Shown: positions 44,218 through 53,485, numbered from the stretch's first letter. The stretch is DNA of 64,000 nt from Rhizobacter sp. OV335 (GCF_900142965.1 NZ_FRCQ01000004.1:248001-312000), one strand, 5' to 3'. A program made the numbers and translations. Notes: generated by a model from the letters alone, not told the origin.

Positions 44218-44254
44218 TTTGTCCGGACCGGGCGCCGACACGGCGCGGGACAAA
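44218..44254. promoter_or_regulatory. Nested inverted repeat between divergent genes
   Basis: Outer arms TTTGTCC (44218-44224) and GGACAAA (44248-44254) enclose inner arms GCGCCG (44232-44237) and CGGCGC (44241-44246) with a 3-base loop. It may be a hairpin in the epoxide-hydrolase leader or a regulator site. Confidence 0.35.
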
Positions 44255-44342
44255 AACGCGGCCTCCATGACACACCCGGGATACGTCGGGCCGGCTCAAT
44301 GAGCCCTGTCCTTCAACCCGTCTCCAACACAAGAGGTTCGCC

Positions 44343-45386
44343 ATGTCCGAGAAGATCGATCTCCAACGCCGCCACCTGTTCGGCGCCGCTGCCGCCACCA
44401 TCGGCGTTGCCCAGCTGGGCCTGATGACCCCGGCCTTCGCCGAGGCATCACGCACCACGCTGCCCGACATCAAGCCCGGCACCAACACCTCGTTCGGCGC
44501 GCTGAAGCAGATCGATGCCGGCGTGCTGAGCGTCGGCTATGCCGAAGCCGGCCCGGCCAACGGCCCGGTGGTCATGCTGTTGCACGGCTGGCCGTACGAC
44601 ATCCACACCTACGTCGACGTGGCCCCGCTGCTGGCGGCGGCCGGCTGGCGCGTGATCGTGCCGTTCCTGCGTGGCTACGGCAGCACGCGCTTCCTGTCGG
44701 CCGACACGCCGCGCAACGGCCAGCAAGGTGCCATCGCGCAGGACGTGATCGCGCTGATGGACGCGCTGAAGATCGACCAGGCCGTGATGGCCGGCTGCGA
44801 CTGGGGCGCGCGCACCGCCTGCATCGTCGCGGCGCTGTGGCCGCAGCGCACGAAGGCGCTGGTGTCGGTCAGCGGTTACCTGGTGTCCAACGTGCAGGCC
44901 GGCCAGCAACCGCTGCCGCCGGCCGCCGAGCTGCAGTGGTGGTACCAGTTCTACCTGACGACCGAACGCGGCCGCCGCGGCTACGACGCGAACCGCCATG
45001 CGTTCGCGAAGCTGATCTGGCAGACCGCCTCGCCGCAGTGGCGCTTCGACGACGCGACCTTCGACCGCTCGGCCCGCTCGCTGGACAACCCGGACCACGT
45101 CGCGATCGCGGTGCACAACTACCGCTGGCGGCTCGGCCTCGCGGCCGGCGAATCGAAGTACGACGAGATCGAGGCGAAGCTGGCCACCGCACCGCGCATC
45201 GCGGTGCCAGCCATCACGCTGGAAGGCGATGCCAACGGCGCGCCGCACCCGGAACCTTCGGCGTATGCCGGCAAGTTCAGCGGCCCGTACGAGCACCGCA
45301 ACCTGAAAGGCGGCATCGGGCACAACCTGCCGCAGGAAGCGCCGCGTGCGTTCGCGCAGGCGGTGATCGACGTGGCCAAGGCATGA
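44343..45386 (+). CDS. Tat-exported epoxide-hydrolase-like alpha/beta hydrolase
   Basis: A 347-residue hydrolase. The N-terminus has a twin-arginine signal, LQRRHLFGAAAATIGVAQLG, cleaved after AFA near residue 37. The catalytic region reads MLLHGWPYDIHTY (oxyanion HGWP), MAGCDWGARTACIV with an Asp nucleophile in place of Ser, and a C-terminal His in GGIGHNLPQEAPRAFAQ, as in epoxide and haloalkane hydrolases. Periplasmic location is implied. AAGAGGTTCGCC precedes ATG 44343. Substrate unknown. Confidence 0.9.
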   Translation: MSEKIDLQRRHLFGAAAATIGVAQLGLMTPAFAEASRTTLPDIKPGTNTSFGALKQIDAGVLSVGYAEAGPANGPVVMLLHGWPYDIHTYVDVAPLLAAAGWRVIVPFLRGYGSTRFLSADTPRNGQQGAIAQDVIALMDALKIDQAVMAGCDWGARTACIVAALWPQRTKALVSVSGYLVSNVQAGQQPLPPAAELQWWYQFYLTTERGRRGYDANRHAFAKLIWQTASPQWRFDDATFDRSARSLDNPDHVAIAVHNYRWRLGLAAGESKYDEIEAKLATAPRIAVPAITLEGDANGAPHPEPSAYAGKFSGPYEHRNLKGGIGHNLPQEAPRAFAQAVIDVAKA

Positions 45387-45432
45387 GCGCCTTCCTTCGA
45401 TTTTCCCCGGTTCTCCCTCCACACTGACCACC

Positions 45433-46497
45433 ATGTCCATCCTCCACCGCATCACCTCGCCGTGCCGGCCGCTGACCCTGTTGGCCGTGCTGGCAGCCTG
45501 CCTCGCCACGCCCATCGCCCGCGCGGCCGAGCCGCCCATCGCGCCCCCCAGCCTCGCCGGCGCGGTCGGCTGGCTCAACTCGCCACCGCTGACGCTCGAG
45601 TCGCTGCGCGGCAAGGTCGTGCTGGTGGACTTCTGGACGTACTCGTGCATCAACTGCCTGCGCACGCTGCCCCACGTGCGCGCGTGGGCCGAGCGCTACG
45701 CCGCCCAGGGCCTGGTCGTGGTCGGCGTGCACACGCCGGAGTTCGCGTTCGAGAAGAACCTCGCGAACATCCAGCGCGCGATGCAGGACCTGAAGATCGG
45801 CTTCCCGGTCGCCGTCGACAGCAACTTCGCGGTCTGGCGCTCGTTCCAGAACCGGGCCTGGCCGGCGTTCTACCTCGTCGATGCGCAGGGCCGCATCCGC
45901 CACCAGCAGTACGGCGAAGGCGACTTCGACGCAACCGAGAAGGTGATCCAGGCGCTGCTGAAGGAATCGGGCACCGATGCGGCCCGCAAACCGATGCCCT
46001 CCGTCACGCTGGACACCAGCGGCGTCGGCCTGCCGCCCGACATGGCCAACGCGAAGTCGCCGGAGACCTACGTCGGCTACCAACAGGCGGAGAGCTTCGC
46101 GTCGCCGGGCGGCATCGTCCGCGACCGCGCACACGCCTACACGCCGGGCATGCCACGCGTGAACGAATGGGGGCTGTCGGGCGAATGGGCGGTGCAGCCC
46201 GAGTTCGCCGAGCTGAGCCGCGCCGGCGGCAGCGTGGTGTATCGCTTCCATGCACGCGACCTGCACCTGGTGCTCGGCCGCGCATCGGCCGGCATGCGGG
46301 TGCGCTTCCGGCTGACGCTGGACGGCAAGCCGCCCGGCGCCGACCACGGCGTCGACACCGACGCCGACGGCAACGGCGTGATCGACGCCGAGCGCCTGTA
46401 CCAGCTGGTGCGCCAGCAAGGCCGCATCGGCGACCGGACGATCGAGATCCGCTTCCTCGATCCCGGCGCGCGCGCCTTCGCGTTCACCTTCGGCTGA
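45433..46497 (+). CDS. Redoxin (thioredoxin-like, DipZ C-terminal type) secreted protein
   Basis: A 354-residue periplasmic protein. A signal peptide runs to about residue 32 (LATPIARA then AEPPIAP). The thioredoxin fold (about 45-185) contains the CxxC in WTYSCINCLRTLPHVRAWAE and NRAWPAFYLVDAQGRIRHQQ with the cis-Pro. The C-terminal 170 residues (SPETYVGYQQAESFASPGG, RFHARDLHLVLG) match the domain that follows the thioredoxin module in DipZ-type proteins. It probably keeps exported cysteines reduced or oxidised. Same strand as the epoxide hydrolase 46 bp upstream; co-transcription possible. Confidence 0.9.
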   Translation: MSILHRITSPCRPLTLLAVLAACLATPIARAAEPPIAPPSLAGAVGWLNSPPLTLESLRGKVVLVDFWTYSCINCLRTLPHVRAWAERYAAQGLVVVGVHTPEFAFEKNLANIQRAMQDLKIGFPVAVDSNFAVWRSFQNRAWPAFYLVDAQGRIRHQQYGEGDFDATEKVIQALLKESGTDAARKPMPSVTLDTSGVGLPPDMANAKSPETYVGYQQAESFASPGGIVRDRAHAYTPGMPRVNEWGLSGEWAVQPEFAELSRAGGSVVYRFHARDLHLVLGRASAGMRVRFRLTLDGKPPGADHGVDTDADGNGVIDAERLYQLVRQQGRIGDRTIEIRFLDPGARAFAFTFG

Positions 46498-46512
46498 ACA
46501 CAACAGCCCGCA

Positions 46513-47580
46513 TCACTGCGCCGGATCGCGGTGCGTCCAGCGGATCGCGTCGATCTCGGCCAGCAGCTCCGGTGACAGCGCGGTGCCCCAGGCCGCCAGG
46601 TTCTCGTCCAGCTGCGCGAGCGAGGTGACGCCGATGATGGTGCTCGCGACGCGCCGGCTGCCGTAGACGAAGGCGAGCGCGAGCTGCGTCGGCGTCAGGC
46701 CATGGCGGCGTGCCAGCGCGTTGTACAGGCGCGCCGCGGCCAGCGCCTCGGGGCGGCCCCAGCGGCCTTTCTTCATGCCGTCGAAGATCGCCAGCCGCCC
46801 GGGCTTGTCGGCAGCGCCGAAGCCGATCTCGTCGTACTTGCCGGTCAGCGAGCCGAATGCGAGCGGCGAATACGCGAGCAGTGAGACCTGCTCGCGGTAC
46901 AGCATCTCGTCGAGCCCGTTGTCGAGCGCGCGGCTGGTCAGCGCGTACGGGTTCTGCACCGTGGCCACGCGCGGCAGCCCGTGCTGGCCGGCCACCCGCA
47001 GGAACTCGCCGACGCCCCACGGCGTCTCGTTCGACAGCCCGATGTGCCGGACCTTGCCGGCCTTCACCAGCCCGGCCAGCGCCTCCAGCTGCTCGTGGAT
47101 GCTGCTGAATTCGGCGTCCTTGGCCGGGTCGAAGTAGAGCGCGCCGAAGGTCGGCACGTTGCGGTTCGGCCAGTGGATCTGGTAGAGGTCGATCACGTCG
47201 GTGCGCAGGCGCTTCAGGCTCTCGTCGCAGGCCTGCACGATCTCGGCCGGCAGCAGGTTCGGGCTGCCGCCGCGCACCCAGTCCATGTTGCGCCCCGGGC
47301 CGGCCACCTTGGTCGCGAGCACCACCTTCTGGCGCACGCCGGGCCGGGCCGCGAACCAGCTGCCGATGATGCGTTCGGTAGCGCCGTAGGTCTCGCGGCG
47401 CGTCGGCACCGCGTACATCTCGGCGGTGTCGATGAAATTGATGCCGCGCGCGACGGCCTCGTCGAGGATTCGGTGGGCAGCGGCTTCGTCGACCTGTTCG
47501 CCGAAGGTCATCGTGCCGAGGCAGACGGGGGTGACGCGCAGGTCGCTGCGGCCGAGCGGGAGGGTGGTGAAGGTGGTCAT
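46513..47580 (-). CDS. Aldo/keto reductase (Tas-like)
   Basis: A 355-residue NADPH-dependent TIM-barrel reductase. Landmarks include VCLGTMTFGEQVDEAAAHRI, INFIDTAEMYAVP with the catalytic Tyr, the Lys in VVLATKVAGPGR, VIDLYQIHWPNRN with His, and the cofactor-binding VYGSRRVASTIIGVTSLAQL. The length and MTTFTTLPLGRSDLRV opening are like E. coli Tas. Its ATG overlaps the stop of the acyl-CoA synthetase gene by 4 bp, so they form an operon. Confidence 0.92.
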   Translation of the reverse strand: MTTFTTLPLGRSDLRVTPVCLGTMTFGEQVDEAAAHRILDEAVARGINFIDTAEMYAVPTRRETYGATERIIGSWFAARPGVRQKVVLATKVAGPGRNMDWVRGGSPNLLPAEIVQACDESLKRLRTDVIDLYQIHWPNRNVPTFGALYFDPAKDAEFSSIHEQLEALAGLVKAGKVRHIGLSNETPWGVGEFLRVAGQHGLPRVATVQNPYALTSRALDNGLDEMLYREQVSLLAYSPLAFGSLTGKYDEIGFGAADKPGRLAIFDGMKKGRWGRPEALAAARLYNALARRHGLTPTQLALAFVYGSRRVASTIIGVTSLAQLDENLAAWGTALSPELLAEIDAIRWTHRDPAQ

Positions 47581-49301
47581 CGGGCAAGTTTAGGGAGAAA
47601 TCCGGAAGCTCGCGCGCGCTCCTCCTCCTGCAGCCGCAGCACCCGCCGCTGCACCTTGCCGGTGGTCGTCATCGGCAGCGCGTCGATGAACTCGATCTCC
47701 TTCGGGTACTCGTAGGGCGCGAGCCGGCCCTTCACGTGCGCCTGCAACTCCTCGATCAATGCCGCATCGCCGACCACGCCGGGGGCCAGCACCACGTAGG
47801 CCTTGACCAGCGCGCCGCGCTCGGAGTCGGGCTTGGGCACGACCGCGGCGTTCACGACCGCCGGGTGCTTGACCAGGCAATTCTCGATCTCGCTCGGCCC
47901 GATCCGGTAGCCGGCGGCCTTGAACACGTCGTCGCTGCGGCCCTGGTACCAGAGGTAGCCGTCGTCGTCCATCAGCGCGGTGTCGCCGGTGCGGCACCAG
48001 CTGTCGTCGGGGTCGCCGGTGAACTTGGCGCGCGTCGCGCCGTCATTCCTCCAGTAGCCGAGGAAGAACACCGGGTCGGGGTCGCCATGCACGTCGCGGC
48101 AGTGCACCGCGACATCGCCGGGCGTGCCGCGCGGGCATTCGCGGCCGTCGTCGTCGAGCACCGCCACCCGGTGCCCCGGGTAGGCCCGGCCCATGCTGCC
48201 CGGGCGCGCCGGCCAGCCGGGCTGCGCGCGGCCGTCGGCGTCGAGGAACTCGGTGCAGTTGCCGACCACGTAGTTGATCTCGGTCTGGCCGAACATCTCG
48301 TTGACGGTGATGCCGAGCTGCTCGCGGCACCACGCGAACACCGCGTCGCCGACCGCCTCGCCGGCGCTCATCACCGAACGCAGCCGCAGCGCGTAGCGCC
48401 CGCGCGGCGACGGCACGGCCTTCATCATCGCCTTCAGCGCGGTCGGGAACAGGAAGGTGTTGGTCACGCCGTAGCGCGCCATCAGCTCGAAGGCTTTCTC
48501 CGGGCCGAAGCGGCCCTGGTACGCGACGATCTCGCGGCCGAAGTACAGCGTCGGCAGCAGCGCGTCCATCAGGCCACCGGTCCAGGCCCAGTCGGCTGGG
48601 CTCCAGAACACCTCGTCGCGGCGCGGGAACCAGTTCTGGCTCGCGACGAAGCCGCTCAGGTTGCCGATCAGCGCCCGCTGCGGCAGCAGCGCACCCTTCG
48701 GCGGGCCGGTGGTGCCGCTGGTGTAGATCAGGATCGCCGGGTCGGCGGCGTGCGTCGTGACCGGCACGAAGCCGGCCTCGTCCTGTTGCAGCAGCGCGTC
48801 CCAGTCGACCTCGCCCGGCCCGGCCGCCGCCGCGCCGACGGCGATCAACGAGGCGAGCGCCGGGCACTGCGGGCGCACCGCGCGCAGCGCGGCGATCGAC
48901 GCCTCGTCACCGATCGCGACACAGGCCTCGCTGTCCTGCAGCCGGAACTCGAGCGCCTCCGGGCCGAACAGCACCGACAGCGGCATCGCGACCGCGCCCA
49001 GCTGGTGCAGCGCGATGTGCGCCACCGCGGTCTCGATGCGCTGCGCCATCACGATCGCGACGCGGTCGCCTCGCCGCACGCCGAGCCGCTGCAGCGCGGC
49101 CGCGAGCCGCCGCGAACGGGCCTGCAGCTGGCGGTAGCTGCAGGTGCGGCGCGTGCCGTCCTCGCGTTCGTGGCGGATCGCGATCGCGTCCGGCGTCTCG
49201 CGCGCCCAGCGGCCGCAGCAGGCCTCGCCGATGTTGAAGTCGGCCGGCACCTGCCAGCGGAACGAGGAATGAAGGCTGCGGTAGGCGTCGACGGCGGTCA
49301 T
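47577..49301 (-). CDS. AMP-forming acyl-CoA synthetase
   Basis: A 574-residue ANL-superfamily enzyme. Signature AILIYTSGTTGPPKGALLPQ (AMP-binding P-loop), then MFGQTEINYVVGN, WCRTGDTALMDDDGYLWYQG, RSDDVFKAAGYRIGPSEIEN and the C-terminal catalytic Lys in LPMTTTGKVQRRVLR. The subfamily resembles medium-chain or benzoate/acetoacetate-type acyl-CoA ligases (ACSM-like); the chain length cannot be told. ATG 49301 follows TAAGCT by 7 bases and is preferred over the 49331 frame start. Converts a carboxylate, ATP and CoA to acyl-CoA. Confidence 0.92.
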   Translation of the reverse strand: MTAVDAYRSLHSSFRWQVPADFNIGEACCGRWARETPDAIAIRHEREDGTRRTCSYRQLQARSRRLAAALQRLGVRRGDRVAIVMAQRIETAVAHIALHQLGAVAMPLSVLFGPEALEFRLQDSEACVAIGDEASIAALRAVRPQCPALASLIAVGAAAAGPGEVDWDALLQQDEAGFVPVTTHAADPAILIYTSGTTGPPKGALLPQRALIGNLSGFVASQNWFPRRDEVFWSPADWAWTGGLMDALLPTLYFGREIVAYQGRFGPEKAFELMARYGVTNTFLFPTALKAMMKAVPSPRGRYALRLRSVMSAGEAVGDAVFAWCREQLGITVNEMFGQTEINYVVGNCTEFLDADGRAQPGWPARPGSMGRAYPGHRVAVLDDDGRECPRGTPGDVAVHCRDVHGDPDPVFFLGYWRNDGATRAKFTGDPDDSWCRTGDTALMDDDGYLWYQGRSDDVFKAAGYRIGPSEIENCLVKHPAVVNAAVVPKPDSERGALVKAYVVLAPGVVGDAALIEELQAHVKGRLAPYEYPKEIEFIDALPMTTTGKVQRRVLRLQEEERARASGFLPKLAR

Positions 49302-49314
49302 CCGGCGCAGCTTA
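49302..49314 (-). promoter_or_regulatory. -10-like TAAGCT, leaderless start
   Basis: TAAGCT (minus strand, 49309-49314) ends 7 bases before the acyl-CoA synthetase ATG with no ribosome site. Confidence 0.45.
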
Positions 49315-49355
49315 GGCGCCGGCGCCGCCACGGCGCATCGGGATCTACGCGGGCG

Positions 49356-49865
49356 TCAGGCGCCGAACCTCGCCAGCGCGTCGCCGGTGATGCGGCAGAT
49401 GCGCCAGTCGGGCAGCACCGTCGCGCCCATGCGCTCGTAGAAGCGGATGGCGTTCTCGTTCCAGTCGAGCACGCTCCATTCGAAGCGGCCGTAGCCGCGG
49501 TCGACCGCCAGCCGGGCCAGCCGCGTCAGCAGGGCCTCGCCGACGCCCGCGCCGCGGTGCGCGGGCTGCACGTACAGGTCCTCCAGGTAGAGCCCCGGCT
49601 GCGCGAGGAAGGTGGAGAAATTGGTGAAGAACAGCGCGAAGGCGATCACCTCGCCGTCGACCTCGGCCACCATCGCCTCGGCGACAGCCTTCTCGCCGAA
49701 CAGGTTGGGGCGCAGCTTCTCGGGCGTGACTTGCAGCAGGTGGGTCAGCTTCTCGAACTCGGCGAGTTCGCGGATCAGGCCGACGATCGGCACGACATCG
49801 CGCAGTTCGGCGGCGCGCAGTGCGTAAGCAGGGTTGCCGTCGAGCGGCATCGAAGAGGTGGGCAT
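49356..49865 (-). CDS. GNAT acetyltransferase (spermidine/thialysine acetyltransferase-like)
   Basis: A 169-residue GNAT enzyme similar to SSAT-type polyamine or thialysine acetyltransferases. YALRAAELRDVVPIVGLIRE and LAEFEKLTHLLQVTPEKL form the start; LYLEDLYVQPAHRGAGVGEA is motif A with the Q/RxxGxG/A acetyl-CoA loop, and WSVLDWNENAIRFYERMGA is motif B. The start at 49865 is supported by a GACAAT hexamer 6 bases before; ATG 49850 is an alternative. Substrate not determined. Confidence 0.9.
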   Translation of the reverse strand: MPTSSMPLDGNPAYALRAAELRDVVPIVGLIRELAEFEKLTHLLQVTPEKLRPNLFGEKAVAEAMVAEVDGEVIAFALFFTNFSTFLAQPGLYLEDLYVQPAHRGAGVGEALLTRLARLAVDRGYGRFEWSVLDWNENAIRFYERMGATVLPDWRICRITGDALARFGA

Positions 49866-49877
49866 GCGGCGATTGTC
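49866..49877 (-). promoter_or_regulatory. -10-like GACAAT, leaderless start
   Basis: GACAAT (minus strand, 49872-49877) is followed by 6 bases and the ATG at 49865. Confidence 0.45.
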
Positions 49878-49910
49878 TCAGGCCGACGGGCCTGCCGCTG
49901 TCGTGACCGT

Positions 49911-50759
49911 TCAGGCGGCCAGCCGCTCCCAGGCAACGGCCGGGGTGGCGCGGGCCGGTTCGGGCCAGATCACGCAGACGGTGCGCGGGGTCGTCAGGTG
50001 CTGGCAGAAAAAGGCGGCGGCACGCGCGGTGCGTGCCGTGTGCGCCGCGGCGCTGCCGGCAGCGGTCCGTCCGGAATCGAGCTGCAGCGCCCGGCCCCGC
50101 AGCGCGCCGATGCGCCGGCGCAGCCAGTCGTCGTCCAGCGAGGCACTGCCCAGCCACCAGGCCGCTGCCTGCACCCCGGGCGCCAGCGTGGCGGCCAGCC
50201 AGGGCAGCGCCTGCCATTGGCGGCGCAACGCGCGATCGAGCGTCGGGCCGGTGCCCTCGGCCAGCACCGCGCGAATGGCCGGCTCGTCGGCCGCGGCGCC
50301 CAGCACCGCGTTCGCGCCGATGCCCGAGCCCATCACGCCGATGCGTCCCGGCGGATGGCCGCGCTCCAGCAGGTAGTCGACCGCGCCGAGCACATCGTGG
50401 CGCTCGTGGCGGCCGAAGCTGCCGCGGTGCGCGCTGCTGCCGCCGCGCCCGCGCAGGTCGATCGACAGCACCGACAGGCCCTGGGCGCACAGCGCCTGGG
50501 CCAGCTCGCGGTTGCGCCAGCGGTCGCGGCCGTTCACCAGCACCACCGCGGCGCGCCCGGCCGGCGCCGGCAGGTACTCGCCGCAGACGCGGGCGCGGCC
50601 GTCGCGCGCCGCGAAATCCACCCGGTCGAAGGCCGCCACGCCGCGCGCCGGCGGTTTCGGCCAGGCCCGGGTGTGACGGTGCGCCAGCGCCAGGCAGGCC
50701 GCCGCATAGGCGAGAGCGCCTGTGAGCGCGACGACCGTCCCTGCCGAGCTGATGTCCAC
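49911..50759 (-). CDS. Alpha/beta hydrolase with atypical nucleophile elbow
   Basis: A 282-residue protein with an N-terminal hydrophobic segment (ALTGALAYAAACLALAH, residues 12-28) likely to anchor or export it. The hydrolase core reads AAVVLVNGRDRWRNRELAQA, VLSIDLRGRGGSS and a nucleophile elbow GVMGSGIGANAVLG: the usual G-x-S-x-G position appears as G-S-G-I-G, with Ser displaced by one, so catalysis is doubtful. Also a Cys-poor, Arg/Ala-rich C-terminus. It diverges from the NTPase regulator, and the CTGAA-repeat box lies in between, so it may belong to the same regulon. Confidence 0.75.
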   Translation of the reverse strand: MDISSAGTVVALTGALAYAAACLALAHRHTRAWPKPPARGVAAFDRVDFAARDGRARVCGEYLPAPAGRAAVVLVNGRDRWRNRELAQALCAQGLSVLSIDLRGRGGSSAHRGSFGRHERHDVLGAVDYLLERGHPPGRIGVMGSGIGANAVLGAAADEPAIRAVLAEGTGPTLDRALRRQWQALPWLAATLAPGVQAAAWWLGSASLDDDWLRRRIGALRGRALQLDSGRTAAGSAAAHTARTARAAAFFCQHLTTPRTVCVIWPEPARATPAVAWERLAA

Positions 50760-50823
50760 GATGAAAAGGTCTCCCTGAGCGAAACCCAGTGTCCGATTGC
50801 ACGCCCGGGCCGTCCTTCAAAAG

Positions 50824-50850
50824 CCTGAAGCGCGCCTGAATCGTTCTGAA
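50824..50850. promoter_or_regulatory. CTGAA triple direct repeat, copy 1
   Basis: CTGAA begins at 50825, 50836 and 50846 (spacing 11 then 10), within 27 bases that match copy 2 at 57924-57950 at 24 positions. Direct repeats with about 11-bp period are the normal targets of PhoB/OmpR-type wing domains such as that of the regulator starting 42 bp downstream. A TAAATT -10-like hexamer lies at 50866-50871. Confidence 0.7.
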
Positions 50851-50880
50851 ATCGGCGGCATCGCGTAAATTCGCCGCCTT

Positions 50881-50885
50881 GGAGG
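50881..50885 (+). promoter_or_regulatory. Shine-Dalgarno deciding a TTG start
   Basis: GGAGG stands 6 bases before TTG 50892, the first codon of the regulator; no ATG in frame sits nearby. Confidence 0.7.
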
Positions 50886-50891
50886 ATCCCC

Positions 50892-53405
50892 TTGCCTGAC
50901 CACTACCGCTTCGGACGCATCGCGCTGAACCCGGCCACCCGCCAGCTGCTGGTCGATGGCCGGCCCGCGCTGCTGGGCTCGCGCGCGTTCGACCTGCTGC
51001 AGGCGCTGGTCGAGCGCAGCGACCGGCTGGTGTCCAAGGGCGAACTGCTGGACCTCGTCTGGCCCGGCCTGGTGGTCGAGGAGAACAACCTGCAGGTGCA
51101 CGTCTCGGCGCTGCGCAAGCTGCTGGGCACGCAGGCGATCGCGACGGTGCCCGGGCGCGGCTACCGGTTCACGATGGCGGCGCAGGCGCCCGCCCCGGCG
51201 GCGGCACCGTCGCCCGCACCGGTGGCCGCACTGGCCGCGCGCGACGCACTGCCCGAGCGGCCGGTCGCGCTGGTCGGGCGCGACCGCGAGCTGGCCGAGC
51301 TGCTGGCGCAACTGGACGGCTCGGGCCTGGTGACGCTGGTCGGCCCCGGCGGCATCGGCAAGACCACGCTCGCCCGCGCCGCCGCCCAGGCGCGGCGGCG
51401 GACCTGGGCCGACGGCGTCGCGTGGGTCGAGCTCGCGTCGCTCACCGATGCCTCGCTGATCGGCGGCGCGGTCGCGCAAGCCTTGTCGCTGCAGCTCGCG
51501 GTGGACGGCGATGCGCAGGCCGCGCTGCTGTCGTCGATGAAGAACCTGCAAGGCCTGCTGGTGCTCGACAACGCCGAGCACCTGCTCGACGGCCTCGCGC
51601 CGCTGGTGCAGGCGCTGCAGCAGGGCGCGCCCGGGCTGCGCATCCTGGTGACGAGCCAGGTGCCGCTGCACCTCGCCGGCGAGCGGCTGCAGCGCATCGA
51701 GGCGCTGGCGGTGCCGCCCGACGGCAGCGCCGCCGAGCCGGCGCTGCAGCACGGCGCGGTGGCGCTGTTCTGCGAGCGCGCCCTGGCGGTCGACCGCCGC
51801 TTCGCGCTGACCGACGCCAACGTCGGCGCGGTGACCGAGATCTGCCGCCGGCTCGACGGCGTGCCGCTGGCGCTGGAGCTGGCGGCGGCGCGCGTGCCGC
51901 TGCTGGGTGTCGCCGGCATCGCCTCGCGGCTGGACGACCGCTTCCGCCTGCTGGCCAGCAGCACGCGCGGCACGCCGACGCGCCAGCAGACGCTGCAGGC
52001 GGCGCTCGACTGGAGCCTCGCGCTGCTAACGCCGGCGCAGCGTGCGTTGTTCGATTCGCTCGGTGTGTTCGCCGGCGGCTTCACGCTGCCGCTGGCCGGC
52101 GCGGTGCTGGCCGACGGCAGCGACCCCGACGGCTGGGCCGTGATCGACGGGCTGGCACTGCTGTCGGACCACTCGCTGGTGCAGGTCGGCGCCGGCGATC
52201 CGCCGCGCTATGCGCTCAGCGAGAGCGCGCGGGCCTATGCGCAGGCGCGGCTGGCGGACGACCCGCAGGCCCACGCGCTGCGCGGCCGGCATGCGCGTGC
52301 GCTGCGTGCGTTCTTCGCCGGCGCGCACAGTGACTGGCTGCGCATGCCGGATGCGCCATGGCTGGCGCTCTACGAACCCGAGCTCGACAACCTGCGGGCC
52401 GCGCTCGCATGGTCGCTGCAGCACGACCCCGAGACGCTGGTCGCGCTGGTCGGCGCGGCCGCGCCGCTGTGGCACCACCTGTCGCTGCACGCCGAGGCCA
52501 GGCGCTGGCACGAGCTGAGCGAGGCGATGGTTGATGACAACGTTCCCAAGCCGCTGGCCGCCGCGTGGTGGCGGGCGGCGCAATGGGTGTGGGCCGAAGC
52601 CTCGCCGGGGCGCTCGCGCGGCGCGGCCGATCATGCGCAGTCGCTTTTCCGCGCGCTCGGCGACGAGCACGGGCTGTATGCGCAGCTGACCGGGCTGGCG
52701 GGCCTGTGGCAGGTGCCGAACCCGGCGGCGCGTGCCGCATTGGACGAGGCGCTGACGCTGGAGCGCCTGGACTGGCCGGCACGCGAGCGCGCCTGGGGCC
52801 AGCGCGCGCGGGCCGACGTGGCGCGCGCCGAAGGCCGCCTGGCCGACAGCCGGGCCGCCCGCGAGGTCGAGCTCGGCCTGCGGCTCGCGGCGGGCGACGA
52901 GCGCGGCGCGTTGCGCGCCCGCTCGCACCTGGCCGACCTGGCACTCGCGATGGGCGAGGTCGACGACGCGGTGTACCTCGGCCACCAGCTGGTCGATTCG
53001 CTGCGCGGCAAGCGCGCGCCGGCAACGCTTTGCACGGCGCAGCTGAACCTGATGCAGGCGCTGCTGGTGCGTGGGTCGATCGACGATGCGGCAGCGCTGG
53101 CCCACGACCTGGTGCAACTGGCGAGCGATTGCGGCTTGCTGTGGCAGGCGATCGATACCTTGGCGTGGCTGGCTGCCTGCCGCAACCGGCTCAAGACAGC
53201 GGCGCAGCTGGCCGCCTGGTCCGATGCGGTGTACCGGCATCGCGACGAGCCGCGGGCCGGGCAGCGTGCACAGGCGAGGCAACAGCTGCAGCCCCTGCTG
53301 GCCGCGCTGACCCCGGCGGCAGCGGACCTTGCTTCCATTGCGGGCGCGCGCCTCACCGAGAAGGCAATCGTGTCGTTGTGGAATGGCACGTCGGCCGGCG
53401 ATTGA
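50892..53405 (+). CDS. Winged-helix/NTPase/TPR transcriptional regulator
   Basis: An 837-residue regulator. Residues 1-95 are a PhoB/OmpR-type wing domain (FGRIALNPATRQLLVDGR, RLVSKGELLDLVWPGL, VSALRKLLG, VPGRGYRF). After an Ala/Pro linker comes an AAA/STAND NTPase with Walker A GPGGIGKTT from residue 151, Walker B LLVLDNAEHLLDG and RRLDGVPLALELAAARVPLL. The last 400 residues are TPR-like helices (NLRAALAWSLQHDPETLVAL, GEVDDAVYLGHQLVDSLR). Such proteins activate genes after nucleotide-dependent assembly. TTG start chosen by its GGAGG. A truncated copy of the C-terminus lies at 53870-54350. Confidence 0.92.
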   Translation: MPDHYRFGRIALNPATRQLLVDGRPALLGSRAFDLLQALVERSDRLVSKGELLDLVWPGLVVEENNLQVHVSALRKLLGTQAIATVPGRGYRFTMAAQAPAPAAAPSPAPVAALAARDALPERPVALVGRDRELAELLAQLDGSGLVTLVGPGGIGKTTLARAAAQARRRTWADGVAWVELASLTDASLIGGAVAQALSLQLAVDGDAQAALLSSMKNLQGLLVLDNAEHLLDGLAPLVQALQQGAPGLRILVTSQVPLHLAGERLQRIEALAVPPDGSAAEPALQHGAVALFCERALAVDRRFALTDANVGAVTEICRRLDGVPLALELAAARVPLLGVAGIASRLDDRFRLLASSTRGTPTRQQTLQAALDWSLALLTPAQRALFDSLGVFAGGFTLPLAGAVLADGSDPDGWAVIDGLALLSDHSLVQVGAGDPPRYALSESARAYAQARLADDPQAHALRGRHARALRAFFAGAHSDWLRMPDAPWLALYEPELDNLRAALAWSLQHDPETLVALVGAAAPLWHHLSLHAEARRWHELSEAMVDDNVPKPLAAAWWRAAQWVWAEASPGRSRGAADHAQSLFRALGDEHGLYAQLTGLAGLWQVPNPAARAALDEALTLERLDWPARERAWGQRARADVARAEGRLADSRAAREVELGLRLAAGDERGALRARSHLADLALAMGEVDDAVYLGHQLVDSLRGKRAPATLCTAQLNLMQALLVRGSIDDAAALAHDLVQLASDCGLLWQAIDTLAWLAACRNRLKTAAQLAAWSDAVYRHRDEPRAGQRAQARQQLQPLLAALTPAAADLASIAGARLTEKAIVSLWNGTSAGD

Positions 53406-53445
53406 AGCGCCGGCGGATTCACATTTTCGCCAGCCACGATGCATG

Positions 53446-53466
53446 GCGCCCGCGCGAGGCGGGCGC
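53446..53466. terminator. Possible bidirectional hairpin
   Basis: GCGCCCGC-5 bases-GCGGGCGC lies between the converging regulator (+) and the smallest peptide gene (-). No T-run is present on either side, so the terminator call is weak. Confidence 0.35.
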
Positions 53467-53485
53467 TCGACCGGACGAACGTGAC

